From an uncultured Thermodesulfobacterium sp. (GTDB lineage Bacteria > Desulfobacterota > Thermodesulfobacteria > Thermodesulfobacteriales > Thermodesulfobacteriaceae), in NCBI GenBank assembly GCA_938091335.1, contig CALLJG010000007.1, positions 1 through 64,000 of the forward strand: DNA of 64,000 bases, written 5' to 3'. This document shows, in pieces, positions 34,647 through 43,385 of this stretch. A program made the position numbers and the translations under genes. Under the pieces are notes generated by a model that was not told the origin of the DNA, ran no database searches, and saw only the letters and a list, made by a program, of their open reading frames with translations. Position 1 is the stretch's first letter; each line of letters opens with the position of its first letter.

Positions 34647-36643
34647 TAATTTTTATATTATTTTTTACTTTAATAATTTATTCTTTTTATCCATATGATC
34701 CAGGAATTGGAGTAACTGGGGCTACTGAAATTAAAAATTTGGGTGGTTTTTTAGGTGCTTATTTAGCTTCACTATTTTTCTTTTTATTCGGATTTGTAGC
34801 TATTTTATTTCCTCCTCTTATTTTTTTTCTTTTTATTACTCCTTTTTTAAAGATTTCTTTTAAAAAATTTGCTTTCCCATTTTTATTACTTACTATTTGG
34901 TTATCTCTTACATTGTCTTATTTTTTTCAAAATTTAGGAATTAAAAATCTTTATTTATTAGGAAGATATCCTTTAAATGGCGGAATAATAGGTGAGTTAT
35001 CTAGTTTTATAATTTATTTTTTGGGAATTCAAGGATTTTTTCTTTTTCTTCTTTTAGTTTTAATTTTCATATTATTTTGGAGTTTTGAAAACCTAAGAAA
35101 TATTTTACTTAGTCCATTAAAAATTTTTAATTTTAAAGGGGAAAAAACAACTACAGGTAAAATAATAGAAGTAAAAGATGAATTTAGTGAGGAAGAATTA
35201 AAGGAAAAGAGGGAAAGAGTTTTATTTTCTTATAAATTTAAAAAAATGAGTTTTCCACCACCAATTGAGCTTTTAAATGATCCTCCAAGTTTTTCTTACA
35301 AAGTAAAACCTGAAGAATTAAAAGAGCGAGCTCTTCTTCTTGTTTCCAAGTTAAAAGAATTTGGTATAGAAGGAGAGGTATTAGGAATACATCCAGGACC
35401 AGTAATTACAGTATTTGAGTTTAAACCTTTCCCAGGAATAAAACTTAGTAAAATTTTAAGTTTAGTTGATGATTTAGCACTTGGACTTTCTGCAAAAAGT
35501 GTAAGAATTGTGGCTCCTATACCTGGTAAAAACGTAGTAGGAATTGAGATCTCAAATCCACAAAGGGAATGGGTTTATTTAAAAGAAATTCTTCAGAGCC
35601 CTGTTTTCAAAAATTCTAATTCTCCTTTAACTATAGCATTAGGAAAAGATATTTCTGGCAATCCTGTAATAACCGATTTAAAAAAACTTCCTCATCTTTT
35701 AATTGCAGGAAGTACAGGTTCTGGCAAAAGTATATTTCTTCATGGTGTAATTTTAAGCTTAATTTATAAAAGCACTCCAGAAAATATTAAATTTTTAATG
35801 ATAGATCCTAAAAGGATTGAACTTTCTGTTTATGATGGAATTCCTCATTTACTTCATCCAGTGGTTTTAGAACCTAAAATGGCAACAAAAGCTTTAAGGT
35901 GGTTGGTAAATGAAATGGAAAGAAGATATGCAATCTTTGAGGAAGTAGGAGCAAGAAATTTAGATTCTTATAATGAAAATTTTGAAGAGAAATTACCTTA
36001 TATTGTAGTTATTATTGATGAATTAGCCGACCTTATGGTAGTTTCTTCAAAAGAAGTAGAAACTCTTTTAACAAGGCTTGCTCAAATGGCAAGAGCAGCA
36101 GGAATACATCTTTTGGTTGCTACTCAAAGACCTTCGGTAGATGTTATCACAGGTGTAATAAAGGTAAATTTTCCTGCAAGGATTTCTTTTCAAGTAACTT
36201 CAAAAGTAGATTCTAGAACCATTCTGGACACTCAAGGTGCTGAAAGACTTTTAGGTGCAGGAGATATGCTTTTTATGCCTCCAGGCTCTTCATATTTAGA
36301 ACGTATTCACGCAGCTTATGTCTCAGAAAAGGAAGTTAAAAAAATAGTAAAGCACCTTAAAATCTTCGGGGAACCAGAGTACTTAACAGATTTAACTACT
36401 TATGAAGAGGAAAGAGAAAAATCTGATGAAACTTTTGAAGACTGGGATGATGAATTATATCAAGAGGCATTGAAAATTGCTTATAAATATGGTAAAATTT
36501 CTGTATCCATGCTTCAAAGAAAATTAAGAATAGGATATAATAGAGCTGCAAGGCTTGTAGAAAAAATGGAGGAGGAAGGAATTGTTGGCCCAAGTGATGG
36601 TGTTCGTCCTCGTCCTGTTATTGGCCCTCGTAAATCCTTTTAA
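34610..36643 (+). CDS. ftsK: DNA translocase FtsK
   Basis: Moves chromosomal DNA at the septum. Residues 1-170 hold four membrane helices, then a short linker, then the motor with Walker A GSTGSGKS and Walker B YIVVIIDELADLM. The last 65 residues are a winged-helix gamma domain (YKYGKISVSMLQRKLRIGYNRAARLVEKMEEEGIV), which reads DNA orientation. At 677 residues it is shorter than E. coli FtsK, as in most bacteria with a short linker. It overlaps lolA by 62 bp. Confidence 0.95.
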   Translation: MVYKKFLFCVCSLIFILFFTLIIYSFYPYDPGIGVTGATEIKNLGGFLGAYLASLFFFLFGFVAILFPPLIFFLFITPFLKISFKKFAFPFLLLTIWLSLTLSYFFQNLGIKNLYLLGRYPLNGGIIGELSSFIIYFLGIQGFFLFLLLVLIFILFWSFENLRNILLSPLKIFNFKGEKTTTGKIIEVKDEFSEEELKEKRERVLFSYKFKKMSFPPPIELLNDPPSFSYKVKPEELKERALLLVSKLKEFGIEGEVLGIHPGPVITVFEFKPFPGIKLSKILSLVDDLALGLSAKSVRIVAPIPGKNVVGIEISNPQREWVYLKEILQSPVFKNSNSPLTIALGKDISGNPVITDLKKLPHLLIAGSTGSGKSIFLHGVILSLIYKSTPENIKFLMIDPKRIELSVYDGIPHLLHPVVLEPKMATKALRWLVNEMERRYAIFEEVGARNLDSYNENFEEKLPYIVVIIDELADLMVVSSKEVETLLTRLAQMARAAGIHLLVATQRPSVDVITGVIKVNFPARISFQVTSKVDSRTILDTQGAERLLGAGDMLFMPPGSSYLERIHAAYVSEKEVKKIVKHLKIFGEPEYLTDLTTYEEEREKSDETFEDWDDELYQEALKIAYKYGKISVSMLQRKLRIGYNRAARLVEKMEEEGIVGPSDGVRPRPVIGPRKSF

Positions 36644-37244
36644 AATTTTGTTTGCCCAAAATTTAGAAACTATTTTGGACAAAATTCAATATTTTTATAA
36701 AAATATTCAAACCATTCAAGCTGACTTTTTTCAAGAAACCACTTTTTCTGATAAAAGTAAGGAAATCAGATCAGGTAAACTTTGGATAAAAAATCCAGGA
36801 AATTTTCGTTGGGAATATCAGACACCAGAAAAGTTTTTAATTATTTCTGATGGAAAAAAATTTTTTGTTTATTATCCTGAAGAAAAGGAAGTTTTGATTT
36901 ATCCTTCTAGAAAATTGATTTCTTCTCAATTAGCACTTGAATTTATGAATGGAAGAGGAGATATCAAAAAAGATTTAAAGCTTGAAACTTATAAAATTTT
37001 AGATAAAAAAACTTGGGAAATATCTTTTTTACCCCTTACTCAAGATAATTATGTAGAAAAATTAGTTTTGATTGTAAATATTGAAACTGGAGAGGTAAAG
37101 GAATTTCATTTTATAAATACCTTAGGAGAAAAAACAAGAATCCTTTTTAAAAATTTGAAATATAATATAAAACTTGATAATAAACTTTTTACTTTTATCC
37201 CTCCAAAAGATTTAAAAATATTGAATTTTTCTTCAGAAAATTAA
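36582..37244 (+). CDS. lolA: Outer-membrane lipoprotein carrier protein LolA
   Basis: Carries lipoproteins through the periplasm. A signal peptide (VFVLVLLLALVNPFKILFA) is followed by the LolA fold with IQADFFQE, GKLWIKNPGNFRWEYQTPEK and the C-terminal GEVKEFHFIN stretch. The start is TTG at 36582, 6 nt after GGAGG (a second TTG three bases on also fits); ATG at 36597 is too far. Both lie inside ftsK, so translation is coupled. Supports a Gram-negative envelope. Confidence 0.85.
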   Translation: MLAQVMVFVLVLLLALVNPFKILFAQNLETILDKIQYFYKNIQTIQADFFQETTFSDKSKEIRSGKLWIKNPGNFRWEYQTPEKFLIISDGKKFFVYYPEEKEVLIYPSRKLISSQLALEFMNGRGDIKKDLKLETYKILDKKTWEISFLPLTQDNYVEKLVLIVNIETGEVKEFHFINTLGEKTRILFKNLKYNIKLDNKLFTFIPPKDLKILNFSSEN

Positions 37245-37325
37245 TTATTTTTTTTATAATCTTTAAATCTTACATAAAAAAATATTAAAATTAAGCAAAA
37301 TATTATAATTCCATAGGATCCTTTT

Positions 37326-37865
37326 TCAAGAACTTCCTTTAAAAGGAGTTGATTTTGACCTAGAAAATAACCACAAAAAGGCTAAAAAGCTACACCATAT
37401 ACCAGCTCCTAAGATAGTAAAAAAAGAAAAAAGAAAAAGATTCATTTTTGCCAAACCAGCAGGTATAGAAATTACGTGTCTAAACCCAGGAAGTAATCTT
37501 CCTATAAAAATACTTATGTGGCCATGGATATTCCAAAAATTTTCTATTTTATAAAAAGATTTTTGAGAAAGTAAAAGGTATTTTCCATATTTTTTAATAA
37601 AATAAATAGTTGCAGGCCGACCAAGCTTTAAAGCTATAAAATAATTTAACAAAGATCCAGCTAAACTTCCTAAAGTTCCAAAAAAAATAACTCCTGATAA
37701 AGACAATTCTCCTTTATAGGCTAAATAAGCTGCAGGAGGAATAATAAATTCACTGGGAATAGGAATTAAAGTTGATTCTAAAAGCATAAGAAAAAAGACC
37801 CCCAAATATCCAGTTTTTTCAAAAATTGAAATAAATTGATTTAAAAATTCAATAATAAATTGCAT
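37326..37865 (-). CDS. DedA-family membrane protein, frameshifted C-terminus
   Basis: DedA proteins recycle lipid carriers or phospholipids across the inner membrane. The core matches: PSEFIIPPAAYLA, the GRLLPGFRHVISIPAGLAKM motif and GAGIWCSFLAF. The printed C-terminus WLFSRSKSTPFKGSS is not family-like. Removing one T from a T5 run (37375-37379) restores CGYFLGQNQLLLKEVLEKGS and continues through a final helix to 37241, with 4 bp overlap to lolA. So the gene is disrupted or the base is an error. The start and ribosome site are normal. Confidence 0.8.
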   Translation of the reverse strand: MQFIIEFLNQFISIFEKTGYLGVFFLMLLESTLIPIPSEFIIPPAAYLAYKGELSLSGVIFFGTLGSLAGSLLNYFIALKLGRPATIYFIKKYGKYLLLSQKSFYKIENFWNIHGHISIFIGRLLPGFRHVISIPAGLAKMNLFLFSFFTILGAGIWCSFLAFLWLFSRSKSTPFKGSS

Positions 37866-37925
37866 TTTAATAAATTTATCTTAAAATTATTAAAATAAAA
37901 GAATATTAAGATAAGGAGGAGAAGA

Positions 37926-38339
37926 ATGCAAAAAATTTTAAAGAAGTGGATAGGCTTTTTAATTATATTTTTGTTTTCTGTTAGTCTTTTTACAGGATGT
38001 ATTCCTGAAACAGGTGAAAAAACAAAAGAAGGAGCTACTGTAGGAGCAGTTGCTGGAGCTGCTCTTGGAGCCTTAATAGACAAAAATAATCGTTGGAGAG
38101 GAGCAGTAATAGGTGCTGCTGCTGGAGCCTTGATTGGAGGAACAGCAGGATATATAATGGAAAAAGCTTCTAAAGAAGCTGCAACTACAAAAAAGCCTGT
38201 TACTTATGTAAGTGAAGATGGAATTCAAAAAGTTTATGCAGAGCCTATTAAATCTGAAGGAAAATGTGAGTGGGTTACAGTTCAATATTACGAATATGGG
38301 AAATTAGTAAAAGAAGAAAAAAAGTTAGTTTGTCCTTAA
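37926..38339 (+). CDS. Glycine-zipper lipoprotein
   Basis: 137 residues. A lipoprotein signal ends in LFTGC (Cys25). Two glycine-zipper helices follow (GATVGAVAGAALGALI and GAVIGAAAGALIGGTAGY) and then a short soluble tail ending in VCP. Related to Gly-zipper 2TM/SlyB-like envelope lipoproteins. Strong AAGGAGGAG ribosome site. Single gene. Specific function unknown. Confidence 0.8.
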   Translation: MQKILKKWIGFLIIFLFSVSLFTGCIPETGEKTKEGATVGAVAGAALGALIDKNNRWRGAVIGAAAGALIGGTAGYIMEKASKEAATTKKPVTYVSEDGIQKVYAEPIKSEGKCEWVTVQYYEYGKLVKEEKKLVCP

Positions 38340-38341
38340 AA

Positions 38342-39541
38342 TTATTTAAGCTTTTCTAAAGCCATTTTTATCTGAAATACAGCTTTTTTAAGATTTTCCT
38401 CTGAATTAGCAAAGGATATTCTTATAAACTCATCATCACCAAAGGCTATTCCTGGAACTATTGCTACTTTAGCAAATTCAAGAATATATTCGGAAAAATC
38501 AACAGATCCTTTTATTTTTTTACCATCAAGGGTTTTTTTATCATAATAGGCTGATACTTTAGTAAAAAGATAAAAAGCCCCTTGAGGTGGAACAAATTCA
38601 ATTCCTGGAATTTCTTTTAAAAGGCTTGTTAAAAGATTTGCTCTTTTAGAAAAAATCTTACACATTTTTTCAACTTCTTCTTGGGAAAAACTTAAAGCCA
38701 CTTCTGCACCTTTCTGAGCAAAACTTGTAGGATGAGAGGTACTTTGCCCTTGAATATGGGAACAAATTTTTATTATTTCTGAAGGACCTATTAACCAACC
38801 TATTCTCCAACCTGTCATAGCATAAGTTTTAGAAACTCCATTTACTATAAAAACTTGATCCCTTAATTCAGGAGCAAAAGATAAAATATTTTGAGGAGGT
38901 TTAGAATCGAATCTTAATTTGTCATATATATCATCACTCAAAACCCAAAGATTATATTTTTTTACTAATTCCGCTACCCCTCTTAAGAACTCTTCAGAAT
39001 AAATATGTCCTGTTGGATTGGAGGGACTATTTAAAATTATACCTACTGTTTTTGGGGTAATGTATTTCTCTATATCTGAAAGATCTGGTTCAAAAAACTT
39101 CTCCATCAAAGAAGGAATTATTTTAGGAATTCCCTGTGCTAATTCCACCATAGATGGATAAGAAACCCAAAAGGGAGATAAAATTAACACCTCTTCTCCT
39201 GGATTAACTACTGCCATAAGAAAATTAAAAATAGCTTGTTTAGCTCCAGTAGTAACTAATACTTCTTCTGGACTATATTTAAACCCGTAATCCATCTCTA
39301 ATCTTTCACAAATAGCTTTTCTCAAACTTAAAAGTCCAGAGGTTGGAGTATATTTGGTTAAACCTTCATCTAAAGCTTTTTTACAAGCAAACTTTATATG
39401 ATTTGGTGTATCAAAATCAGGTTCTCCTGCAGATAAATTTATAATATCTATGCCTTGAGATTTTAAAATTTTAGCTTTAGCATTAACTGCTAAAGTTACA
39501 GAAGGCTTTAAGTTTTTCACTCTATCAGCTATTTTAACCAT
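38342..39541 (-). CDS. aspC: Class I aspartate aminotransferase
   Basis: PLP-dependent aminotransferase of 399 residues. The PLP lysine is in NGVSKTYAMTGWRIG, NSPSNPTG binds the cofactor ring and the substrate carboxylate arginine lies in FIRISFANS. This subgroup (I-gamma) usually moves the amino group of aspartate to 2-oxoglutarate. It is last in a minus-strand run that starts with fbp. Confidence 0.92.
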   Translation of the reverse strand: MVKIADRVKNLKPSVTLAVNAKAKILKSQGIDIINLSAGEPDFDTPNHIKFACKKALDEGLTKYTPTSGLLSLRKAICERLEMDYGFKYSPEEVLVTTGAKQAIFNFLMAVVNPGEEVLILSPFWVSYPSMVELAQGIPKIIPSLMEKFFEPDLSDIEKYITPKTVGIILNSPSNPTGHIYSEEFLRGVAELVKKYNLWVLSDDIYDKLRFDSKPPQNILSFAPELRDQVFIVNGVSKTYAMTGWRIGWLIGPSEIIKICSHIQGQSTSHPTSFAQKGAEVALSFSQEEVEKMCKIFSKRANLLTSLLKEIPGIEFVPPQGAFYLFTKVSAYYDKKTLDGKKIKGSVDFSEYILEFAKVAIVPGIAFGDDEFIRISFANSEENLKKAVFQIKMALEKLK

Positions 39542-39551
39542 ACCTTTTCTC

Positions 39552-40265
39552 CTACTTTATTTTTCCTATTCCTTCTGCTTTAAATTCAACTATTACTTTA
39601 ATCTTTTTATTTATAGGTAAAGGAGACGAAGCTTTTAAACATCTTTGAATAGCCTTGTTAAATTCGAAATCAGAGGCTTCTTTCAAAAATTGATATGTCA
39701 AAATTTTACCCTCAGATGAAATTTCCATCTCCACCAAAGCATAAAGGTCCTTTTTACTTCTTAAATAAATGGGAACCTCAAAATTATTTTCCAGTTGCCT
39801 TTTTATTAAAAGCAGATACTCTATCTCAATTTTTTCTTTTGTATCCCCAAAAAATGAACCTTCTTGTGAAATTTTTTGATATTTTCCTTTTTGCAAAACT
39901 GCCATTTTTTCTTTAATAGTTTTTAACTCTTCTTCTGAAAGTAGATTTTCCTCCTTAGGTAAATCAGAGGAAATCCTTTCTTTAATTTGAGCAAGTTTTT
40001 TTGTTAACACTATTTCTTCATGTTTTTCTTCTATAATCTTTCTTTGATTTATTGGAAATATTTGATTTATTTCTTTTTTATTTTCTTTTAATGGCATTTT
40101 TTCTTCTAATGATTGCGGAGCTACTTCAACTCCTGAAATTACTTTAACTTTTATTTTATTTTCAGTTGGTTTTACAAAATGTAAGGTAGAAAAAAAAACA
40201 AATAAAAATAAAAGATTAATCAAAATTGAAAAAAAATAGGATAAGATTTCATACTTAATGGACAT
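39552..40265 (-). CDS. TonB/TolA-like energy transducer
   Basis: 237 residues: an N-terminal membrane anchor (about 10-30), a long charged, helical and Lys/Glu-rich middle, and a TonB/TolA-like C-terminal domain (YLRSKKDLYALVEMEISSEGKI and a closing SSPLPI motif). It sits 4 bp after the ExbD/TolR gene. The architecture is closer to TolA. The domain is short, so a TonB assignment is possible. Confidence 0.7.
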   Translation of the reverse strand: MSIKYEILSYFFSILINLLFLFVFFSTLHFVKPTENKIKVKVISGVEVAPQSLEEKMPLKENKKEINQIFPINQRKIIEEKHEEIVLTKKLAQIKERISSDLPKEENLLSEEELKTIKEKMAVLQKGKYQKISQEGSFFGDTKEKIEIEYLLLIKRQLENNFEVPIYLRSKKDLYALVEMEISSEGKILTYQFLKEASDFEFNKAIQRCLKASSPLPINKKIKVIVEFKAEGIGKIK

Positions 40266-40269
40266 ATTT

Positions 40270-40668
40270 TTAGGTTTCTGGTTGGGTTAGTAATCCTAAT
40301 TCTTCAATCCCTGCTTTTTTCAATTCAGAAAGAACTTTAGCTACGATTCCATATGGACAGTTTTTATCTGCTTCAATCTGAACTTCTTTTATTAACTCCT
40401 TGCTTTTAGCTTCTTCAATCCAAGAAACTAAATTTTCTAAGACAATTTCTTCTCCATAAACTTTAATTTTTCCTTCTTGAGTTATAGTAATTTTAAGAGG
40501 CCGACTTTCTTTTTGAGAAAGAGGTATATCTTTAGTTCTGGGAAGTTCCACCTCAATACCGGAGGTAAGAAGTGGAGCAGTGATCATAAAAATAATAAGG
40601 ATTACAAGAACTATATCCACTAAAGGAATAACATTTATTTCTCCTTGTAAATCTTTTCCTATTTTCAT
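40270..40668 (-). CDS. ExbD/TolR-family biopolymer transport protein
   Basis: 132 residues with one N-terminal membrane helix holding the proton-relay aspartate in VIPLVDIVLVILIIFM. The periplasmic part is family-typical (SGIEVELPRTKD). It should act with an ExbB/TolQ channel and the TonB/TolA-like protein beside it. No ExbB/TolQ gene is next to it; instead a cysteine-cluster protein precedes it by 2 bp. Confidence 0.9.
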   Translation of the reverse strand: MKIGKDLQGEINVIPLVDIVLVILIIFMITAPLLTSGIEVELPRTKDIPLSQKESRPLKITITQEGKIKVYGEEIVLENLVSWIEEAKSKELIKEVQIEADKNCPYGIVAKVLSELKKAGIEELGLLTQPET

Positions 40669-40670
40669 TT

Positions 40671-41402
40671 TTAAATCATGTTTTCTTCAGTTAAGATTTT
40701 ATCTCTAATATATTTCAATCCCAATTCTAATAATTTTTCATCTGTTAATTCTGCTATTTCTGACAAGAAAAAATTATCTATTTCTTTTTCTTTTATAAGA
40801 TTGCGAAATTCATCTAAATCATAAGCCAGGGTAAAAATCAAATCAAGCATATCTCCAGTTAAAGGAGTATCTGAAAATTTTTGTCTTTTAATTACTATTT
40901 CGCCCCAAAGATCATTAAAAAATAAATAGAGCTCAAGATCTTGTTCTTTAAGATAGTCTTTTATTTTTATGGGACGATTTTCATAATGGCCTTTGCAATG
41001 AGTTTCTCTTATAATTTTAAATATTTCTTCATTTTTTCCTTCTTTATTTTTTATTAAATATCGTACTAAGGGATAAAGTCTACAAGAAGCAGGTCTATCT
41101 TGATAAACTTTACATCCTTCTTTTTCATTAAGAAAAGGACATGCAAATGTATAGGGATCCATATTTACAGAAATCAAAGGAAGTTGAGTTACTTCTCCCA
41201 AATATACCTCACCATATCTTTCAATAAATTCTTGTATCCCTAGATTAAGCGATCTTCTTAATCTTAAAAATTCATATGGAGATAGCACTAATTTAACATC
41301 ATAACAACATTGATTGAAACATATTATTCCTTTATAACAGTAAAATTTTATTGTATCTTCTAAGGTATATTCTTGGGGGTCAAATATATAGGGTTGGATC
41401 AT
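40671..41402 (-). CDS. YkgJ-family cysteine-cluster protein
   Basis: 243 residues with the zinc/iron-chelating CxxCxxCC-type pattern: FYCYKGIICFNQCCYDV near the start and CPFLNEKEGCKVYQDRPASCRLYPL later. Function unknown. It starts inside the end of fbp (4 bp overlap) and is followed by tolR. Second of three related proteins in this window, each in a different operon. Confidence 0.82.
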   Translation of the reverse strand: MIQPYIFDPQEYTLEDTIKFYCYKGIICFNQCCYDVKLVLSPYEFLRLRRSLNLGIQEFIERYGEVYLGEVTQLPLISVNMDPYTFACPFLNEKEGCKVYQDRPASCRLYPLVRYLIKNKEGKNEEIFKIIRETHCKGHYENRPIKIKDYLKEQDLELYLFFNDLWGEIVIKRQKFSDTPLTGDMLDLIFTLAYDLDEFRNLIKEKEIDNFFLSEIAELTDEKLLELGLKYIRDKILTEENMI

Positions 41403-42505
41403 TTTTTAGCTTCCACTAATTTAAATCTATCTTTTAACTTTTCCAAAACTTTAGGAAGTGTAGTATATTCCATTTCTTCAGGTGGTAGTCTATGTGGCTC
41501 AAAAATCCCTTGTCTTCTTAATATATCGGCTATGTTATTACAACTTCTACGAGCCTCATCAAAAGCAGGGTCATCAAAAAGATCGGATGGTCCAATAAAA
41601 TATCCATCTGTTATTTGATATCCAGCAGCAATAACACGTGGGGGACCATCAAATCTTGTAGGTTTGGCATTTTTAAAAGAAACAGGCATAAGAGGACCAG
41701 TATGAGAACCCCTCATCCAACCTTCTACTAACCAAGGACGAGCAAAAGGTTCTAAGATTTCTCCTATAGCTGGAAATCCAGATTGTGCTCTTACTATTAA
41801 AACCGGATCATCTTTACCTACATATTTCCCAGCCATTAAAGATAACTTTTGGGTAGAAGCTACAGCTGCAATCTCTCCATCAGATTTTCTATAAATAGAC
41901 CTTATAACATATCTACTTGTGGCTCCAATAAAAACTAATAAATCATAAATTTCTTCAGGAGCTTTAAGCAAAATACCCATTCCAGTATATACATCCATTA
42001 CATCAAAAATAAATCCCTCATGCATAGAAGGATCAATTACCAATCCTGCTGTATTCATAGGGTCAGCAAAAATTTCATACAAAGGAAGATTCCAAGCACT
42101 AGGAGAGGTTTTGTCTGCAAAAAAAATTACAATGGGTTCACTTTTCCTTTCTTCAAATTCCATTTCTGCAACTCCTGGTCCCATTCCTTTAACATTTCCA
42201 GAAAAAGCATCTGTTAAAAGATCTTGACCCGCACCATACATTTTTAGTCTCTTAGAAACTTCGGTACCCTCTTTAAAAGCATTCCAAGCAAGTTCATGTA
42301 TTTCTGAAGAATCTACTCCCTTAGTATGAGTCATCACTAATGCAATATCATCTCCACATACCAAAACTGATAAGTCTCTTATTATCCCTTTATCTTTCCC
42401 TTCCTCAGCTACTTCTTTTACTTTTTCTACTATCTCTTTATGTACAGAGGAATGACCTATAAATCCTCCTATATCTGCTTTTATAACTGATAAGGTGAGC
42501 TTCAT
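41399..42505 (-). CDS. fbp: Bifunctional fructose-1,6-bisphosphate aldolase/phosphatase (class V)
   Basis: Archaeal-type enzyme making fructose-6-phosphate from triose phosphates by aldol condensation and dephosphorylation in one active site, a marker of gluconeogenesis in thermophilic anaerobes. N-terminal SVIKADIGGFIGHSS provides metal ligands, with further conserved segments SAWNLPLYEIFADPMNT and RSHTGPLMPV-like (MRGSHTGPLMPVSF). At 368 residues it has the normal length. First gene of the fbp-ykgJ-tolR-tolA-aspC run, with a good sigma70 promoter upstream. Confidence 0.94.
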   Translation of the reverse strand: MKLTLSVIKADIGGFIGHSSVHKEIVEKVKEVAEEGKDKGIIRDLSVLVCGDDIALVMTHTKGVDSSEIHELAWNAFKEGTEVSKRLKMYGAGQDLLTDAFSGNVKGMGPGVAEMEFEERKSEPIVIFFADKTSPSAWNLPLYEIFADPMNTAGLVIDPSMHEGFIFDVMDVYTGMGILLKAPEEIYDLLVFIGATSRYVIRSIYRKSDGEIAAVASTQKLSLMAGKYVGKDDPVLIVRAQSGFPAIGEILEPFARPWLVEGWMRGSHTGPLMPVSFKNAKPTRFDGPPRVIAAGYQITDGYFIGPSDLFDDPAFDEARRSCNNIADILRRQGIFEPHRLPPEEMEYTTLPKVLEKLKDRFKLVEAKK

Positions 42506-42561
42506 GGGACACCCCCCTTTTACAACCTTTAAATTATACCGAAAATTATTAATATAAAAAA

Positions 42562-42590
42562 ATTATAGCATAGGCTTAAAAATATGTAAA
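42562..42590 (-). promoter_or_regulatory. Sigma70 promoter of the fbp operon
   Basis: On the minus strand TTTACA is followed, 17 nt on, by a perfect TATAAT. The predicted start leaves a leader of about 50 nt with a GGGGGGTG ribosome site before the fbp ATG. Confidence 0.75.
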
Positions 42591-42603
42591 CTTAGAAATT
42601 ATT

Positions 42604-42894
42604 ATGGATAAAGAAGAAAAGCTTGCAGTGGCATTACAATATAAAATAAAAGATCCGGCTCCAAAAGTCATTGCTAAAGGTAGAGGATATTTAGCAGAAC
42701 TTATTTTAAGGATAGCCAAAAATCATAATATCCCTATAAAAAAAGATTCAAAAATAGTAAAAAAACTATACAAACTGGAAATAGATCATCCCATCCCTCC
42801 TGAGTTATACAAGGCTGTTGCTGTGATATTAGTATGGGCTTATAATGTTAATCAAAAATTTAAAGAAAAAATTTTAAAAAATTTCTCTTTTTAG
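42604..42894 (+). CDS. Orphan FlhB C-terminal-like protein
   Basis: 96 residues that match the cytoplasmic domain of FlhB/EscU export-switch proteins (FhlX type): AVALQYKIKDPAPKVIAKGRGYLAELI, and IPPELYKAVAVILVWAY at the end. The autocleavage NPTH of full FlhB is absent (KDPAPKVI), so it cannot be a cleaved switch. There is no membrane part and no flagellar gene in the window. Its partner is unknown. Confidence 0.8.
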   Translation: MDKEEKLAVALQYKIKDPAPKVIAKGRGYLAELILRIAKNHNIPIKKDSKIVKKLYKLEIDHPIPPELYKAVAVILVWAYNVNQKFKEKILKNFSF

Positions 42895-42954
42895 GTCTTG
42901 CTATTTTTTAAAAACTGGATATAAAACACTAAAATATTTGAAGGAGGTTTATAA

Positions 42955-43383
42955 ATGTTTAAATTCCCTGAAGATAGGCTATATTCTGAAACTCATCTAT
43001 GGGTAAAGAAAAGAAAAAAGAAAATAGTTAGAATAGGGGTTACAGATTATTTTAATATGAAAAATTGGGAAATTGTGGAAATTGACCTTCCAGAAGAGGA
43101 AGAAGAATTTGAAAAAGATGAAATTTTCGGAAGTATCGAAACTGTTGAAGAGGTGTTTGATTTGATTATGCCTGTCTCAGGGAAAATTATTGCAGTAAAT
43201 GAAAAGGTTTTAGAAGAAACAGATATTTTAAAAGAAGATCCATATGAAGAAGGATGGCTTGTAGAAGTTGAACTTTTAAATTCTTCTGAATTAGAAGAAC
43301 TTTTACCTCCAGAAGATTATGAAATGAAGTTTTTGGAAGAAGCAGAAGAAATCCCTGAAGAAAAAATTATAGAAGAAGAATAA
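42955..43383 (+). CDS. GcvH-like protein lacking the lipoyl lysine
   Basis: 142 residues with the glycine-cleavage H-protein fold (SETHLWVKK at the start, FGSIETVEEVFDLIMPVSGKI in the middle, EGWLVEV at the end). Where GcvH has ESVK with the lipoylated lysine, this has ETVE: Glu65 is at the lysine position. The extra acidic C-terminus is also unusual. So it cannot carry lipoate in the usual way. It lies before fabD and korDABC; its role is unknown. Confidence 0.8.
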   Translation: MFKFPEDRLYSETHLWVKKRKKKIVRIGVTDYFNMKNWEIVEIDLPEEEEEFEKDEIFGSIETVEEVFDLIMPVSGKIIAVNEKVLEETDILKEDPYEEGWLVEVELLNSSELEELLPPEDYEMKFLEEAEEIPEEKIIEEE

Positions 43384-43385
43384 TA

